Positions 35,688-44,532 of a stretch of DNA of 64,000 nt are shown piece by piece (the stretch's first letter is position 1; each line of letters opens with the position of its first letter). The stretch is from Bacteroidetes bacterium GWA2_32_17 (GTDB lineage: Bacteria > Bacteroidota > Bacteroidia > Bacteroidales > GWA2-32-17): contig MENF01000100.1 of assembly GCA_001769035.1 (NCBI GenBank), positions 1-64,000 of the forward strand. The letters are read 5' to 3'. Both the position numbers and the translations under genes were made by a program. The notes under the pieces are model-generated. The model was not told where the DNA came from, did not search any database, and saw only the letters and a list, made by a program, of their open reading frames with translations.

Positions 35688-38600
35688 ATGAAAATCTGTA
35701 CAAACATTATAAAAGTAATACTGCTTTTTTGTGTTTTACAAACCACTCAAACTTTTGCTCAAGATTTTTCGGAACTTGGCTCAAAACGTATTAAATATTT
35801 TTCGGCCGAAGATTATAATGGACATTCCCAAAACTGGACTATTTTTCAAGATACTAACGGGATGCTTTACTTTGGTAATAACGATGGTATTTTAGAGTAC
35901 GATGGCGTATTATGGACTCGTTTAACCAGTTCAAATGTCCGTTGTTTTGCACAGGGCGAAAATAATAAAATTTACGCCGGAGGCGATGACGATTTTGGAT
36001 ATTTACAAAAAAATTCCAAAGCCAAAAGCACATGGGTTTCATTATCGAAAAATTTACCTGCAGAATATAAAAATTATGTTTCAGTTTTAAGTATTTTCAA
36101 ATCTGGCAACAAAATAGTTTTTTTTGCATTTAGGGGAATTTTTATTTACGAAAAAGATGTGCTTATAAAAGTAATTCGTCCCGAAACCGACTTTCGATTT
36201 GCTTTTAACTATCAGAATCATATTTATTTAAGACAAACTGATATTGGGTTAATGGAGTTTAGAAACAACAGCATTTATATGGTTTCTAATGGGAAATATT
36301 TTGCCGATAAACCTATATATATGTTTGCTCCGTTCGATAAAGAACATGCAATTATTGCCACTAAACAAAATGGTCTTTATCTTGTAAATATCAATAATTT
36401 AAAAAACTACAAATTGCCACTTGATTCTGTTTATACTCCTTTTAAAACCGAAGCCGATAATTTTTTCTCGACAAATAACATTTCGCATGGGACATTATTA
36501 AAAGATGGGAATTATGCTTTTGGTTCGGCTATGAGCGGAATGTTAATTATTGACAACAAAGGTCATTTAAAAAGAATTTTTAATAAACAAACCGGCTTCC
36601 CTATAAGTAATATAAATTGTGTATTTAACGACCGCGAAAATAATTTATGGCTTGCCTTAAACAACGGAATTATTTATATTGAAATGAACAGCCCTTTGAA
36701 TTTTTTTGGCGAAGAATCGGGATATCAGGGAATACCTGTTTGTGTTATGAATTTTAAGGGCAATTTTTATCTCGGAACACTTACAGGGCTTTACTTATTA
36801 ACATATAACAAAAGCATATCACAACAAAGTGCATCATATTATAATTTTAAGCTGTTAACTAAAGATTATAACAGTTTTATGGTTCTAGATACAGTTGATA
36901 ACAAATTGCTTGCAGCAACCCGATATGGACTTTTCGAAATAGATGGCGAAAAAGTAATACCGATTAAAAAAATGGAGTTTTCTTATACATTATTACATTC
37001 AAAAAAGAATCCAAATATTTTATATTCTAACAATTCGAACGGACTGGCTGTATTTAGCAAAATTAATTACAAATGGGTATATTCGGGGCGTATTAAAGAG
37101 ATTGACCATGAAGTAAGATATATTTACGAAGAAAAGGATGGAACTTTATGGATTAACGGTAATAATAACGATATTTTAAAACTTAGCTTTAATAATAAAG
37201 ATTTTTACCGACCAACATTTACTGTTTACGATTCTTCAAAAGGGATTCCCAACGAAATAACCCCTGTAATAATAAAAAACACTAATAACTTATCTGTTTT
37301 ATCGCCAGGTAAAGGATATTATCGTTATTATTCAGAAAAATCGCCTGTTGGTAAAAAAGACCATTTTTATAACGACCCGTTTTTTCCAGATATAATGCCT
37401 GTAACAAATGATTCTATAATATATTATCTTTCAACATCTGTTAACGATTCTGTTGTTTATGCCTTAACTGTAAAACAAGGTTTAATTAAAATAACTTATA
37501 GAAACAATAATCCAATGATTGATGTTATTACATCGGGAATGGGACAAGGCATCGCAACCTTCTTTTTATATCCCGACATTAAAAATAATTTATTATGGTT
37601 TTCGAATTTTAAAGGATTATATTCGGTTAACTTAAATAAACAAAAAACCGAAAACATTAAATTTATAACAAACATTAATTTTATAACAATTGGCAAAGAT
37701 TCTATAGTTTTTGCAAGTAATGACACAAATTTCTTTGCCGATATTCCATTTATTAAAAACTCTATATCTATTAATTTTGCTGCATTGTTTTATCAGGGAA
37801 GCGAAAACAATTTGTATAAATATTATTTAGAAGGATTAGACGAAAAATGGTCAAACTGGACAAAAGAAAAATATGTAACATATAACTTTTTACCCGAAGG
37901 GACATATGCTTTTCGTGTAATAGGAAAAAATATTTATGGACATGAAGGCAAACAAGCTGTTTATAAATTTATAATTCTGCCTCCGTGGTACCGAACATGG
38001 TGGGCATATTCAATTTATGGAATTTTTGTAATTTTAATTATAATTGTTATAACAATTATATATGGCAAACAGTTAAAATCCAGAAATATTAAACTCGAAG
38101 AAATGGTGCAAAGCCGTACTGCTCAAATTAAAAAACAAAGTACCGAAATAGAATTAAAAAATACTCAACTTAGCGAAATAAACAAACAATTAGAAAAACT
38201 TTCAATTGTAGCACGCGAAATTGAAAATTCTGTGATGATAATGGATTCGGTTGGTAGGTTTGAGTGGATTAACGATGCCTTTATCAGGTTATACGGATAT
38301 ACATTACAGGAGCTAATTAACAAACATGGCGACAATTTAGTAGGATATAGCCAGTATCCTTACATTCAGCAAGTAATTACAGATTGCGTAAAAAATAAAA
38401 TACCATATTCTTATGAAACAACCATAACAAATAAAAACGCTCAACAGTTATGGACAAATACAACTCTTACTCCAATTATAGATAAAAATGGAAACGTTAT
38501 TAAAATTATTGCTATTGACTCCGATATAACAAAGTTAAAATTAATTGAAAAACAACTAATCGAACAAAACAGCGAAATTCAAACACAAAAGCAATTATTA

Positions 38601-39836
38601 GAAAAAGCGAATAGCGAATTAGAAAAACTCTCGATAGCCGCAAGCGAAACCGATAATGAAGTTATTATTATGGATAATAACACAAACTTTTTATGGATTA
38701 ACCAAAGTTTGAAAAAAAAATACGAAGGCGAATTTGATGACATCTCATCTAAAAATCTTTTCAATTCATCTTATAATCCTAATATAAAAAAACATATCGC
38801 AAAGTGTATCCATGAGAAAAAAACTATTATTTACGAAACTGAAGCAAAATTAAAATCGGGCAAAATATATTGGGCTCAAACTACCCTAACACCAATATTA
38901 AATGAAAATGGAGATGTTAAAAATTTAGTAGCAATTGACTCTGATATCACAAAGCTAAAAAGAGCTGAAGAAAAAATTAAAACACAAAGTCTTGAACTCG
39001 AAAATAGTTTTGTAGAATTGGAAAGGAAAAATAGATTTATTTCAAATAGCATCGAATATGCAAAAAAAATTCAAGATGCATTTTTACCATCACAGCAAGA
39101 GTTTAAAAAAATATTTCCGGATTCTTTTATGTTTTTTAAACCACGAGATATTGTAAGTGGCGACTTTTATTGGACAACTCAAACAAGGGGGCATGCCCCC
39201 TTGTTGATTATTGCTCTTATTGATTGTACTGGTCATGGGGTTCCAGGAGCATTTATGTCTTTAATTGCCACAACACTGCTTAACGAAATAGTTTGCGAAA
39301 AGAAAATTTATAAGCCTTCGCAAGTTTTAACTCAATTAAATCAAGGTATAGTTGCAGCTTTACATCAGAATGAAAAACAAAGCACACAAGATGATGGAAT
39401 GGATATAGTTTTTTGTGTTTTTAACACTTCTGATAAAAAATTGAATGTTTCGGCAACTAGTAAAATGGCAATTCTTTGCGATAAAACAGGTTTAACTAAT
39501 ATAGATTACAATGTTTTTTCGATAGGTGGTGCATTTTCTGCATTAAAAAATGCTGTTTATAACGAAACGGAAATAGAAATCAACCCTGATTCACAATTAT
39601 TTTTATTCTCCGATGGATATTACGACCAGTTTGGTGGTCCAAATAACGAAAAATATATGACCAACCAATTTGAAAAATTTCTAACATCAATATATAAACT
39701 GCCCGCCGTTCAACAACAAAAAGAAATCGAAAATAATTTTATTAACTGGAAAGGCAAAAATAAACAAATTGATGATGTTCTTGTAATTGGAATAAAATTT
39801 TCGGATATTTACAATTTTTATTTAAGCAATGTATAA
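35688..39836 (+). CDS. Propeller sensor with two PAS domains and PP2C/SpoIIE phosphatase
   Basis: 1382 residues. A signal peptide (IIKVILLFCVLQTTQTFAQ) is followed by a periplasmic Reg_prop-like propeller (about 25-680), a Y_Y_Y domain (about 690-765; KYYLEGLDEKWSNWTKEKYVTYNFLPEGTY), one membrane helix (about 775-797), coiled coils, two PAS domains (about 840-960 and 975-1095) and a SpoIIE/PP2C phosphatase (about 1125-1375; IVSGDFYWTT, LIDCTGHGVPGAFMSLI, DDGMDIVFCVF, LFSDGYYDQFGG, DDVLVIGIKF). The sensor half resembles that of the cyclase-HD protein at 7434, giving one sensor type with two outputs. The phosphatase core has an inserted palindrome (39182-39205). The stop overlaps the next start by 8 bp. 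Confidence 0.9.
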   Translation: MKICTNIIKVILLFCVLQTTQTFAQDFSELGSKRIKYFSAEDYNGHSQNWTIFQDTNGMLYFGNNDGILEYDGVLWTRLTSSNVRCFAQGENNKIYAGGDDDFGYLQKNSKAKSTWVSLSKNLPAEYKNYVSVLSIFKSGNKIVFFAFRGIFIYEKDVLIKVIRPETDFRFAFNYQNHIYLRQTDIGLMEFRNNSIYMVSNGKYFADKPIYMFAPFDKEHAIIATKQNGLYLVNINNLKNYKLPLDSVYTPFKTEADNFFSTNNISHGTLLKDGNYAFGSAMSGMLIIDNKGHLKRIFNKQTGFPISNINCVFNDRENNLWLALNNGIIYIEMNSPLNFFGEESGYQGIPVCVMNFKGNFYLGTLTGLYLLTYNKSISQQSASYYNFKLLTKDYNSFMVLDTVDNKLLAATRYGLFEIDGEKVIPIKKMEFSYTLLHSKKNPNILYSNNSNGLAVFSKINYKWVYSGRIKEIDHEVRYIYEEKDGTLWINGNNNDILKLSFNNKDFYRPTFTVYDSSKGIPNEITPVIIKNTNNLSVLSPGKGYYRYYSEKSPVGKKDHFYNDPFFPDIMPVTNDSIIYYLSTSVNDSVVYALTVKQGLIKITYRNNNPMIDVITSGMGQGIATFFLYPDIKNNLLWFSNFKGLYSVNLNKQKTENIKFITNINFITIGKDSIVFASNDTNFFADIPFIKNSISINFAALFYQGSENNLYKYYLEGLDEKWSNWTKEKYVTYNFLPEGTYAFRVIGKNIYGHEGKQAVYKFIILPPWYRTWWAYSIYGIFVILIIIVITIIYGKQLKSRNIKLEEMVQSRTAQIKKQSTEIELKNTQLSEINKQLEKLSIVAREIENSVMIMDSVGRFEWINDAFIRLYGYTLQELINKHGDNLVGYSQYPYIQQVITDCVKNKIPYSYETTITNKNAQQLWTNTTLTPIIDKNGNVIKIIAIDSDITKLKLIEKQLIEQNSEIQTQKQLLEKANSELEKLSIAASETDNEVIIMDNNTNFLWINQSLKKKYEGEFDDISSKNLFNSSYNPNIKKHIAKCIHEKKTIIYETEAKLKSGKIYWAQTTLTPILNENGDVKNLVAIDSDITKLKRAEEKIKTQSLELENSFVELERKNRFISNSIEYAKKIQDAFLPSQQEFKKIFPDSFMFFKPRDIVSGDFYWTTQTRGHAPLLIIALIDCTGHGVPGAFMSLIATTLLNEIVCEKKIYKPSQVLTQLNQGIVAALHQNEKQSTQDDGMDIVFCVFNTSDKKLNVSATSKMAILCDKTGLTNIDYNVFSIGGAFSALKNAVYNETEIEINPDSQLFLFSDGYYDQFGGPNNEKYMTNQFEKFLTSIYKLPAVQQQKEIENNFINWKGKNKQIDDVLVIGIKFSDIYNFYLSNV
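39182..39205. repeat. Perfect 24-bp GC-rich palindrome inside a coding region
   Basis: AA-CAAGGGGGCATGCCCCCTTG-TT is identical to its reverse complement. It encodes part of 'TRGHAPLL' in the SpoIIE domain, between DFYW and the IALIDCTGHG motif. The paralogue at 41218-41280 has four fewer residues at this position (INYRKGNVFIALADCTGHG), so the palindrome appears to be an in-frame insertion. Confidence 0.8.
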
Positions 39837-41838
39837 TTTTACCAATATAATAAAATCACTTTTAATATTAGTACTTACACATTTCGCTTATTGTGCAACT
39901 GGAGTATCTGATTCCAGCATTGTTAATTTTCCAAAAAACGCTCCCGATTCGATTAAAGCAAACTATTATATTAAAGCCGCCAATAATTTAAAAGGAAATT
40001 CGCCACAAGAAGCTTATGAATTTGCACTAAAAGCATTAAAATTAACCGAAACATCAAATAGCTTAACTAGTTATATTGATGCACAAAATATTATTGGTTC
40101 AATAAAACACGATTTGGGCGAGTTTAATAATGCACTCGAAAGTTATATTAAAGCTTTAGAAAAAGCTGAACTTTTACACGATAATTATAGAATTTCGGCT
40201 ACGCTAAATTACATAGGAATAGTTTATTTGTCAATAAATGAAAAACAACAGGCAATTAGTTATTTTAAACAATCGCTATCTATTGCCGAAAACACAAAAT
40301 ATAACAATCAGATACTAAATAACTTGTATAAGCTTGGAGTAATTTACGAATCATTAGATAGTCTTAGCCTTGCATACAAATACTATAAACGTAGTCTCTT
40401 AATTGAAGAGGAAATGAAAAATAAAGAAGGAATGTTTTATAGCTTAATGGGAATTGGCTCAATTAGTACAAAAAAAGAAAATTTTTATCAGGCTTATATT
40501 ATTTATAACAGAGCATTACAAATTGCAAATGAAACAGAGGTACTCGCATACCAATCATTATGTTATTCTAAATTAGGTGATTTAATGCGCGAACAAAAAG
40601 AATATGTAAAAGCCCGTGATTTTTATTTAAAGGCATTAACAATTGCCGACTCACTCGATTTTAATAAAGAACGGAAAGACTGCTATTTTAATCTTGCAAA
40701 AACTAACGAAAGCTTAGAGTTTTACAACGATGCCTATTATTATTTAGGACGTTATGTTGATATTAAAGATACGCTTTTTAGTCAGGAAGCTAGTGTTCGT
40801 AATTTACGTATGCAAATTCGATTCGACCTTAAAAATAAAGAAAAAGAAATCGAGTTTTTAAAGCAAAAAGAACAACAAAACAACATTACCCGTAATTTTT
40901 TAATTATAGGGTTTGTACTTATTCTGCTTGTGGCATTTCTGTTATTTTATTTAAATAGAATTAAACAACATAGTAACAAATTATTAAAAGAACAAAACAG
41001 AGAAATAGAACAACAAAAAGAAGAAATTGGTACAAACCTTGAGCAACTTGCTGCAACAAACACCGAGTTAGCTGCTAAAAATCAGCAAATTACCGATAGT
41101 CTTGTATATGCAAGTACAATTCAGGAAACAATACTTCCACACTCCAATATTTTTAAAAATTATTTTAAAGATTCGTTTGTGTTTTTTAAACCACGCGATA
41201 TTGTTAGTGGCGATTTTTATTGGATTAATTACAGAAAAGGAAACGTGTTTATTGCTCTTGCCGATTGTACGGGGCATGGAGTTGCAGGTGCCTTTATGAG
41301 CATGATTGGTTACACATTATTAAATAGCATTATCGAAGAAATATCTGACCCTTCACCTGCATTAATACTCGAAAAATTAAACATAAAAATTTTAGAAACA
41401 ATGCATCAGCACGATTCCTCGCACGACGATGGAATGGATATAGCAATTTGTTCTTATAACCTTAAAAATCGTATTCTCGAATATTCGGGAGCTAATCAAA
41501 ACATTGCTATTGCACAAAATGGAAAACTTAAGGTTTATAACGGTGATATTTCCTCGATAGGAGGAACTTTTGGTAAAAAAGAAAATCAAAATTTTACAAA
41601 TTACAATATCGAAATTACAACTGAAGCAACTGTTTATTTATATAGTGATGGATTTCAAGACCAATTTGGTGGATCTAATAATCAAAAATATATGTCGGAA
41701 CAGTTTTTATCGCTGCTCAATAATATAAGCCAATTCCCTTTGCAACAACAAAACGATATGCTCAACCTTGCTTTTAATGATTGGAAGGGAACTCACAAGC
41801 ACACAGATGACGTGCTGGTTATTGGATTAAAGTTCTAA
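39829..41838 (+). CDS. TPR-containing membrane PP2C/SpoIIE phosphatase
   Basis: 669 residues. A signal peptide (about 1-22) is followed by six or more tetratricopeptide repeats (about 40-330; FNNALESYIKALEKAELLHDNYRISATLNYIGIVYLSI and similar), one membrane helix (NFLIIGFVLILLVAFLLFYL, about 355-377), a coiled coil (EQNREIEQQKEEIGTNLEQLAATNTELAAKNQQ) and a PP2C domain (about 430-665; IVSGDFYWINY, LADCTGHGVAGAFMSMIG, DDGMDIAICSYN, YLYSDGFQDQFGG, DDVLVIGLKF). The phosphatase domain is closely related to that of the preceding gene. Periplasmic TPRs with a cytoplasmic phosphatase suggest sensing of a protein partner outside. It overlaps the upstream gene by 8 bp. Confidence 0.9.
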   Translation: MYNFTNIIKSLLILVLTHFAYCATGVSDSSIVNFPKNAPDSIKANYYIKAANNLKGNSPQEAYEFALKALKLTETSNSLTSYIDAQNIIGSIKHDLGEFNNALESYIKALEKAELLHDNYRISATLNYIGIVYLSINEKQQAISYFKQSLSIAENTKYNNQILNNLYKLGVIYESLDSLSLAYKYYKRSLLIEEEMKNKEGMFYSLMGIGSISTKKENFYQAYIIYNRALQIANETEVLAYQSLCYSKLGDLMREQKEYVKARDFYLKALTIADSLDFNKERKDCYFNLAKTNESLEFYNDAYYYLGRYVDIKDTLFSQEASVRNLRMQIRFDLKNKEKEIEFLKQKEQQNNITRNFLIIGFVLILLVAFLLFYLNRIKQHSNKLLKEQNREIEQQKEEIGTNLEQLAATNTELAAKNQQITDSLVYASTIQETILPHSNIFKNYFKDSFVFFKPRDIVSGDFYWINYRKGNVFIALADCTGHGVAGAFMSMIGYTLLNSIIEEISDPSPALILEKLNIKILETMHQHDSSHDDGMDIAICSYNLKNRILEYSGANQNIAIAQNGKLKVYNGDISSIGGTFGKKENQNFTNYNIEITTEATVYLYSDGFQDQFGGSNNQKYMSEQFLSLLNNISQFPLQQQNDMLNLAFNDWKGTHKHTDDVLVIGLKF

Positions 41839-41867
41839 ATAATTATTGTTCATAAAGTCTTAATGAG

Positions 41868-41927
41868 GCCGTCATTCCCGCGCAGGCGGGAATCCCCTGT
41901 TCGAAGCACAACATCATCATTTGCCAT
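41868..41927. repeat. 60-bp direct repeat, copy 1, upstream of hicAB
   Basis: Identical over 60 bp to 42583-42642, beginning GCCGTCATTCCCGCGCAGGC. It contains the palindrome ATTCCCGC-GCAG-GCGGGAAT and ends 'catcatttgccat'. GC-rich compared with its surroundings. Confidence 0.85.
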
Positions 41928-42016
41928 TTTTTTTGTTATTTTAAATCATCCTAAAAAAAATAATAAACATTTTGCTTATATAAAACCCGCCAAATAAATG
42001 AATTGAAAAAAATAAT

Positions 42017-42048
42017 TTTGACAGTTCGAAAAGAAATGACTATTTTTG
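42017..42048 (+). promoter_or_regulatory. Promoter of hicAB
   Basis: TTTG (42017-42020), a 20-bp spacer, then TATTTTTG (42041-42048). Both elements and the spacing fit the Bacteroidota housekeeping promoter, making this the best-supported promoter in the window. Transcription would start near 42055, leaving a leader of about 65 bases. Confidence 0.65.
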
Positions 42049-42119
42049 ATAAACTTTTAATAGAAAGAAAATTACAAATAAAGAGTTTATAACTATGATA
42101 TAAAACATGAGCTTATCAA

Positions 42120-42311
42120 ATGAAAGTTAGTGAAATAATTAAGATAATTGAAAATGATGGATGGTACTTTGTCAGGCAAAAAGGTAGCCATAGACAATAT
42201 AAACATAATAAAAAACACGGACGAGTTACAATAGCCGTACATAAAATGTCTGACGATATTGCTAAAGGAACTTTAAATAGTATATTGAAACAAGCACAAC
42301 TTAAAACTTAA
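42120..42311 (+). CDS. hicA: HicA family toxin (mRNA interferase)
   Basis: 63 residues, normal HicA length: a dsRBD-like fold with KVSEIIKIIENDGWYFVRQKGSHRQYKH, where the His of GSHRQY is the catalytic residue, and VTIAVHKMSDDIAKGTLNSILKQA. HicA cleaves mRNA when not bound by HicB. Toxin precedes antitoxin by 7 bp, the classical hicAB order. Confidence 0.93.
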   Translation: MKVSEIIKIIENDGWYFVRQKGSHRQYKHNKKHGRVTIAVHKMSDDIAKGTLNSILKQAQLKT

Positions 42312-42318
42312 AATTTAT

Positions 42319-42537
42319 ATGGTAAAATATTTAGTTGTATTCGAGAAAACGGAAACAGGTTATAGTGCCTATGTTCCCGATTTACCTGGTTGCATAGCTA
42401 CCGGAAAAACAAAAAGCATGACTGAAAAACACATAATTGAGGCTATTCAGTTTCATCTTGAAGGATTAAAAGAAGATAAAATTAAAATCCCGATGTCAAA
42501 AACTGAAGCAGATACATTTGTTTTTGCTTTAAAATAA
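42319..42537 (+). CDS. hicB: HicB family antitoxin
   Basis: 72 residues with the HicB fold MVKYLVVFEKTETGYSAYVPDLPGCIATGKTKSM and the helical HIIEAIQFHLEGLKEDK. It would bind and block HicA. It lacks an obvious C-terminal DNA-binding domain of the long HicB type, so autoregulation may work differently. The cassette is bracketed by identical 60-bp repeats. Confidence 0.92.
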   Translation: MVKYLVVFEKTETGYSAYVPDLPGCIATGKTKSMTEKHIIEAIQFHLEGLKEDKIKIPMSKTEADTFVFALK

Positions 42538-42582
42538 AAAATACTGTTTTTGATAACCTTTTAATTGTAATTTACCTTATGA

Positions 42583-42642
42583 GCCGTCATTCCCGCGCAG
42601 GCGGGAATCCCCTGTTCGAAGCACAACATCATCATTTGCCAT
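42583..42642. repeat. 60-bp direct repeat, copy 2, downstream of hicAB
   Basis: Exact copy of 41868-41927 in the same orientation. Repeat, hicAB and one repeat make a unit of about 715 bp. Confidence 0.85.
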
Positions 42643-42795
42643 CCCAACATTTGCCAATGTTGGTTCCGATGACTATAGGAATATATCCAACATATATATA
42701 ACATATTTCTTTGTTGGAGAAAACTCCGCCTATGCGGAATGAGCATTTTAAGATTGAAGTCCATCAAAGAAAAGCAATCCGATAGCTATCGGATT
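42643..42795. repeat. Cluster of short palindromes
   Basis: Successive inverted repeats: CCAACATTTGCCAATGTTGG, CCAACATATA...TTTGTTGG, and the perfect 20-bp AATCCGATAGCTATCGGATT (42776-42795). A shorter version of the last motif occurs near 12109. No gene. Confidence 0.55.
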
Positions 42796-42837
42796 TTGAA
42801 GTCCCGTTATTTTAATTTTTTTATCTGATAATATTTA

Positions 42838-42845
42838 TACCTTTG
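42838..42845 (+). promoter_or_regulatory. Candidate -7 element of the yceD-rpmF-plsX-fabH operon
   Basis: TACCTTTG matches TAnnTTTG, 16 bp before the TTG start codon, which implies a very short or absent leader. Confidence 0.45.
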
Positions 42846-42861
42846 CAAAAATTTTTTTGAA

Positions 42862-43386
42862 TTGAAAAAGTTGAATGAATATATCATTCCTTTTAAAGGA
42901 TTAAAAGATGGGGAGCATGATTTTGATTATGTTTTAGATAAATCGTTTTTGAAAAATTTCGACAACTCTGATGTTAAAGATGTTAATATGAGTGTGGCTG
43001 TAAAGTTAATAAAAAATAATCGTTTACTCGAATTCATTTTTCACCTAAAAGGTAATGTTGTAGTTGAATGTGACCGTTGCCTCGATGATATATCTTTACC
43101 CATTAATTATAAGTCAACTACAATAGCAAAAACCGAAAATGTTGAAGACATACAAGAAGACGATATAATTTATCTTTCGCCAACTGACAGCAAAATAGAT
43201 ATCTCACAGATAATTTACGAAAATATTATTTTTTCGATACCACTAAAGCGCGTTCATCCTGTTAAAAATGGGAAAAGCCAATGTAATCCCGAAATGCTTA
43301 AAAAACTCAATAAATATCTTATAGAAAATACTAACGAGAAGCCAGACCCTCGTTGGAATGAGTTAATTAAAATGTTAAACAATTAA
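42862..43386 (+). CDS. DUF177/YceD family protein
   Basis: 174 residues from a TTG start; no in-frame ATG occurs before residue 43 and the sequence aligns with the family from the first residues, so TTG is preferred. Family features are EFIFHLKGNVVVECDRCLDDISLPI (with the C-x-x-C pair), the acidic EDDIIYLSPTDSKIDISQIIYENIIFSIPLKRVHP and the C-terminal DPRWNELIKML. YceD is linked to 23S rRNA accumulation in plants and E. coli, but its biochemical role is unclear. Conserved position directly upstream of rpmF. Confidence 0.9.
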   Translation: MKKLNEYIIPFKGLKDGEHDFDYVLDKSFLKNFDNSDVKDVNMSVAVKLIKNNRLLEFIFHLKGNVVVECDRCLDDISLPINYKSTTIAKTENVEDIQEDDIIYLSPTDSKIDISQIIYENIIFSIPLKRVHPVKNGKSQCNPEMLKKLNKYLIENTNEKPDPRWNELIKMLNN

Positions 43387-43397
43387 ATAATAAAAAA

Positions 43398-43583
43398 ATG
43401 CCACATCCAAAAAGAAAACACTCTAAACAGAGAAGAGACAAAAGAAGAACTCACGACAATGCTGCTGTTCCTACATTAGCAACTTGTTCAAATTGCGGTG
43501 CAACCGTTCAATTTCACCATGTTTGCCCCGAATGCGGGTTTTATAGAGGCAAAAAAGCTATAGAAAAAGAAGTTGCCGTATAA
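43398..43583 (+). CDS. rpmF: 50S ribosomal protein L32
   Basis: 61 residues: MPHPKRKHSKQRRDKRRTHDNA followed by a zinc ribbon C-S-N-C ... C-P-E-C with FYRGKKAI. It is the zinc-binding C+ form of L32. Located between the DUF177 gene and plsX, the usual bacterial arrangement. Confidence 0.97.
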   Translation: MPHPKRKHSKQRRDKRRTHDNAAVPTLATCSNCGATVQFHHVCPECGFYRGKKAIEKEVAV

Positions 43584-43592
43584 TTTTTGTTG

Positions 43593-44528
43593 ATGAAGAT
43601 TGGAGTTGATATAATGGGGGGTGATTTTGCCCCCGAATATACTCTGCAAGGTTCAGTTTTAGCTCGGGAAAAACTACCGAACGATGTTAAGTTAGTGCTT
43701 ATTGGTCCCGCTAAAACTATTGAATCTTATTTAAAACAACATTCTCAATCCGAAGGTTTTGAAATTGTTGATGCAACCGAAGTTATTGAAATGGACGAAC
43801 ATCCATCAAAAGCTTTTGTTCAAAAACCAAACTCAACAATTTCTGTTGGGCTAAATTTACTTAGCAAAGGCAGCATAGATGGTTTTGCAAGTACCGGAAG
43901 CACTGGTGCTGTAATGGTTGACACAATGTACACTATTAAATCTATTTTGGGTATTATTCGACCATGTCTTGCATCAATAGTTCCATTAGAAAATGGTAGT
44001 CATTTAATTCTTGCAGATGTTGGAATCACTCCCGATTGTCGCCCCGATGTACTTTATCAATATGCAATGCTTGCTTCTAAATATGCTGAATACATTTATA
44101 AAATTAATAATCCGAGAGTTGGATTGTTAAATATTGGTTCCGAATCGGAAAAAGGCAATTTGCTCGCTAAAGCAACTTTTGACCTGATGAAAGATACTGA
44201 ACATTTTAATTTTATTGGAAATGTTGAAGGAAACGACCTGCTAAAAATAAACAAAGCAGATGTTGTAATTTGTGATGGGTTTGTTGGAAATATCCTCTTA
44301 AAACAATTCGAAGGTTTTTATAATTTACTTAAAAATAGGCATTTAACCGATGATTATATTGAGCGATTTAATTTTGAAAATTACGGTGGATTGCCTATTC
44401 TTGGTGTAAATAAAGTTGTTATTGTTGGTCATGGAGCATCTTCGCCAAAAGCCATAATGAACATGCTAATACATACTTACAACGTTATTAATTCAAAATT
44501 AATCGAAAAACTTAAAGATACTTTTTAA
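43593..44528 (+). CDS. plsX: Phosphate acyltransferase PlsX
   Basis: The ATG at 43593 (311 aa) is chosen over two preceding TTG codons because [15 protein letters not shown] is the conserved PlsX beginning. Further motifs are [41 protein letters not shown] and [17 protein letters not shown]. PlsX makes acyl-phosphate from acyl-ACP for phospholipid synthesis. The fabH start follows 4 bp after its stop. Confidence 0.96.
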   Translation: MKIGVDIMGGDFAPEYTLQGSVLAREKLPNDVKLVLIGPAKTIESYLKQHSQSEGFEIVDATEVIEMDEHPSKAFVQKPNSTISVGLNLLSKGSIDGFASTGSTGAVMVDTMYTIKSILGIIRPCLASIVPLENGSHLILADVGITPDCRPDVLYQYAMLASKYAEYIYKINNPRVGLLNIGSESEKGNLLAKATFDLMKDTEHFNFIGNVEGNDLLKINKADVVICDGFVGNILLKQFEGFYNLLKNRHLTDDYIERFNFENYGGLPILGVNKVVIVGHGASSPKAIMNMLIHTYNVINSKLIEKLKDTF

Positions 44529-44532
44529 AACA

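Noticed and set aside
42561-42767. 68-aa minus-strand ORF
   Set aside because: It lies in the 60-bp repeat and the palindrome cluster next to hicAB; 'IPACAGMTA' is the usual translation of that REP.
43593-43620. GGGGGGTGATTTTGCCCCC at the start of plsX as a regulatory hairpin
   Set aside because: It encodes the conserved MGGDFAPE motif of PlsX, so the partial palindrome is explained by the protein sequence.
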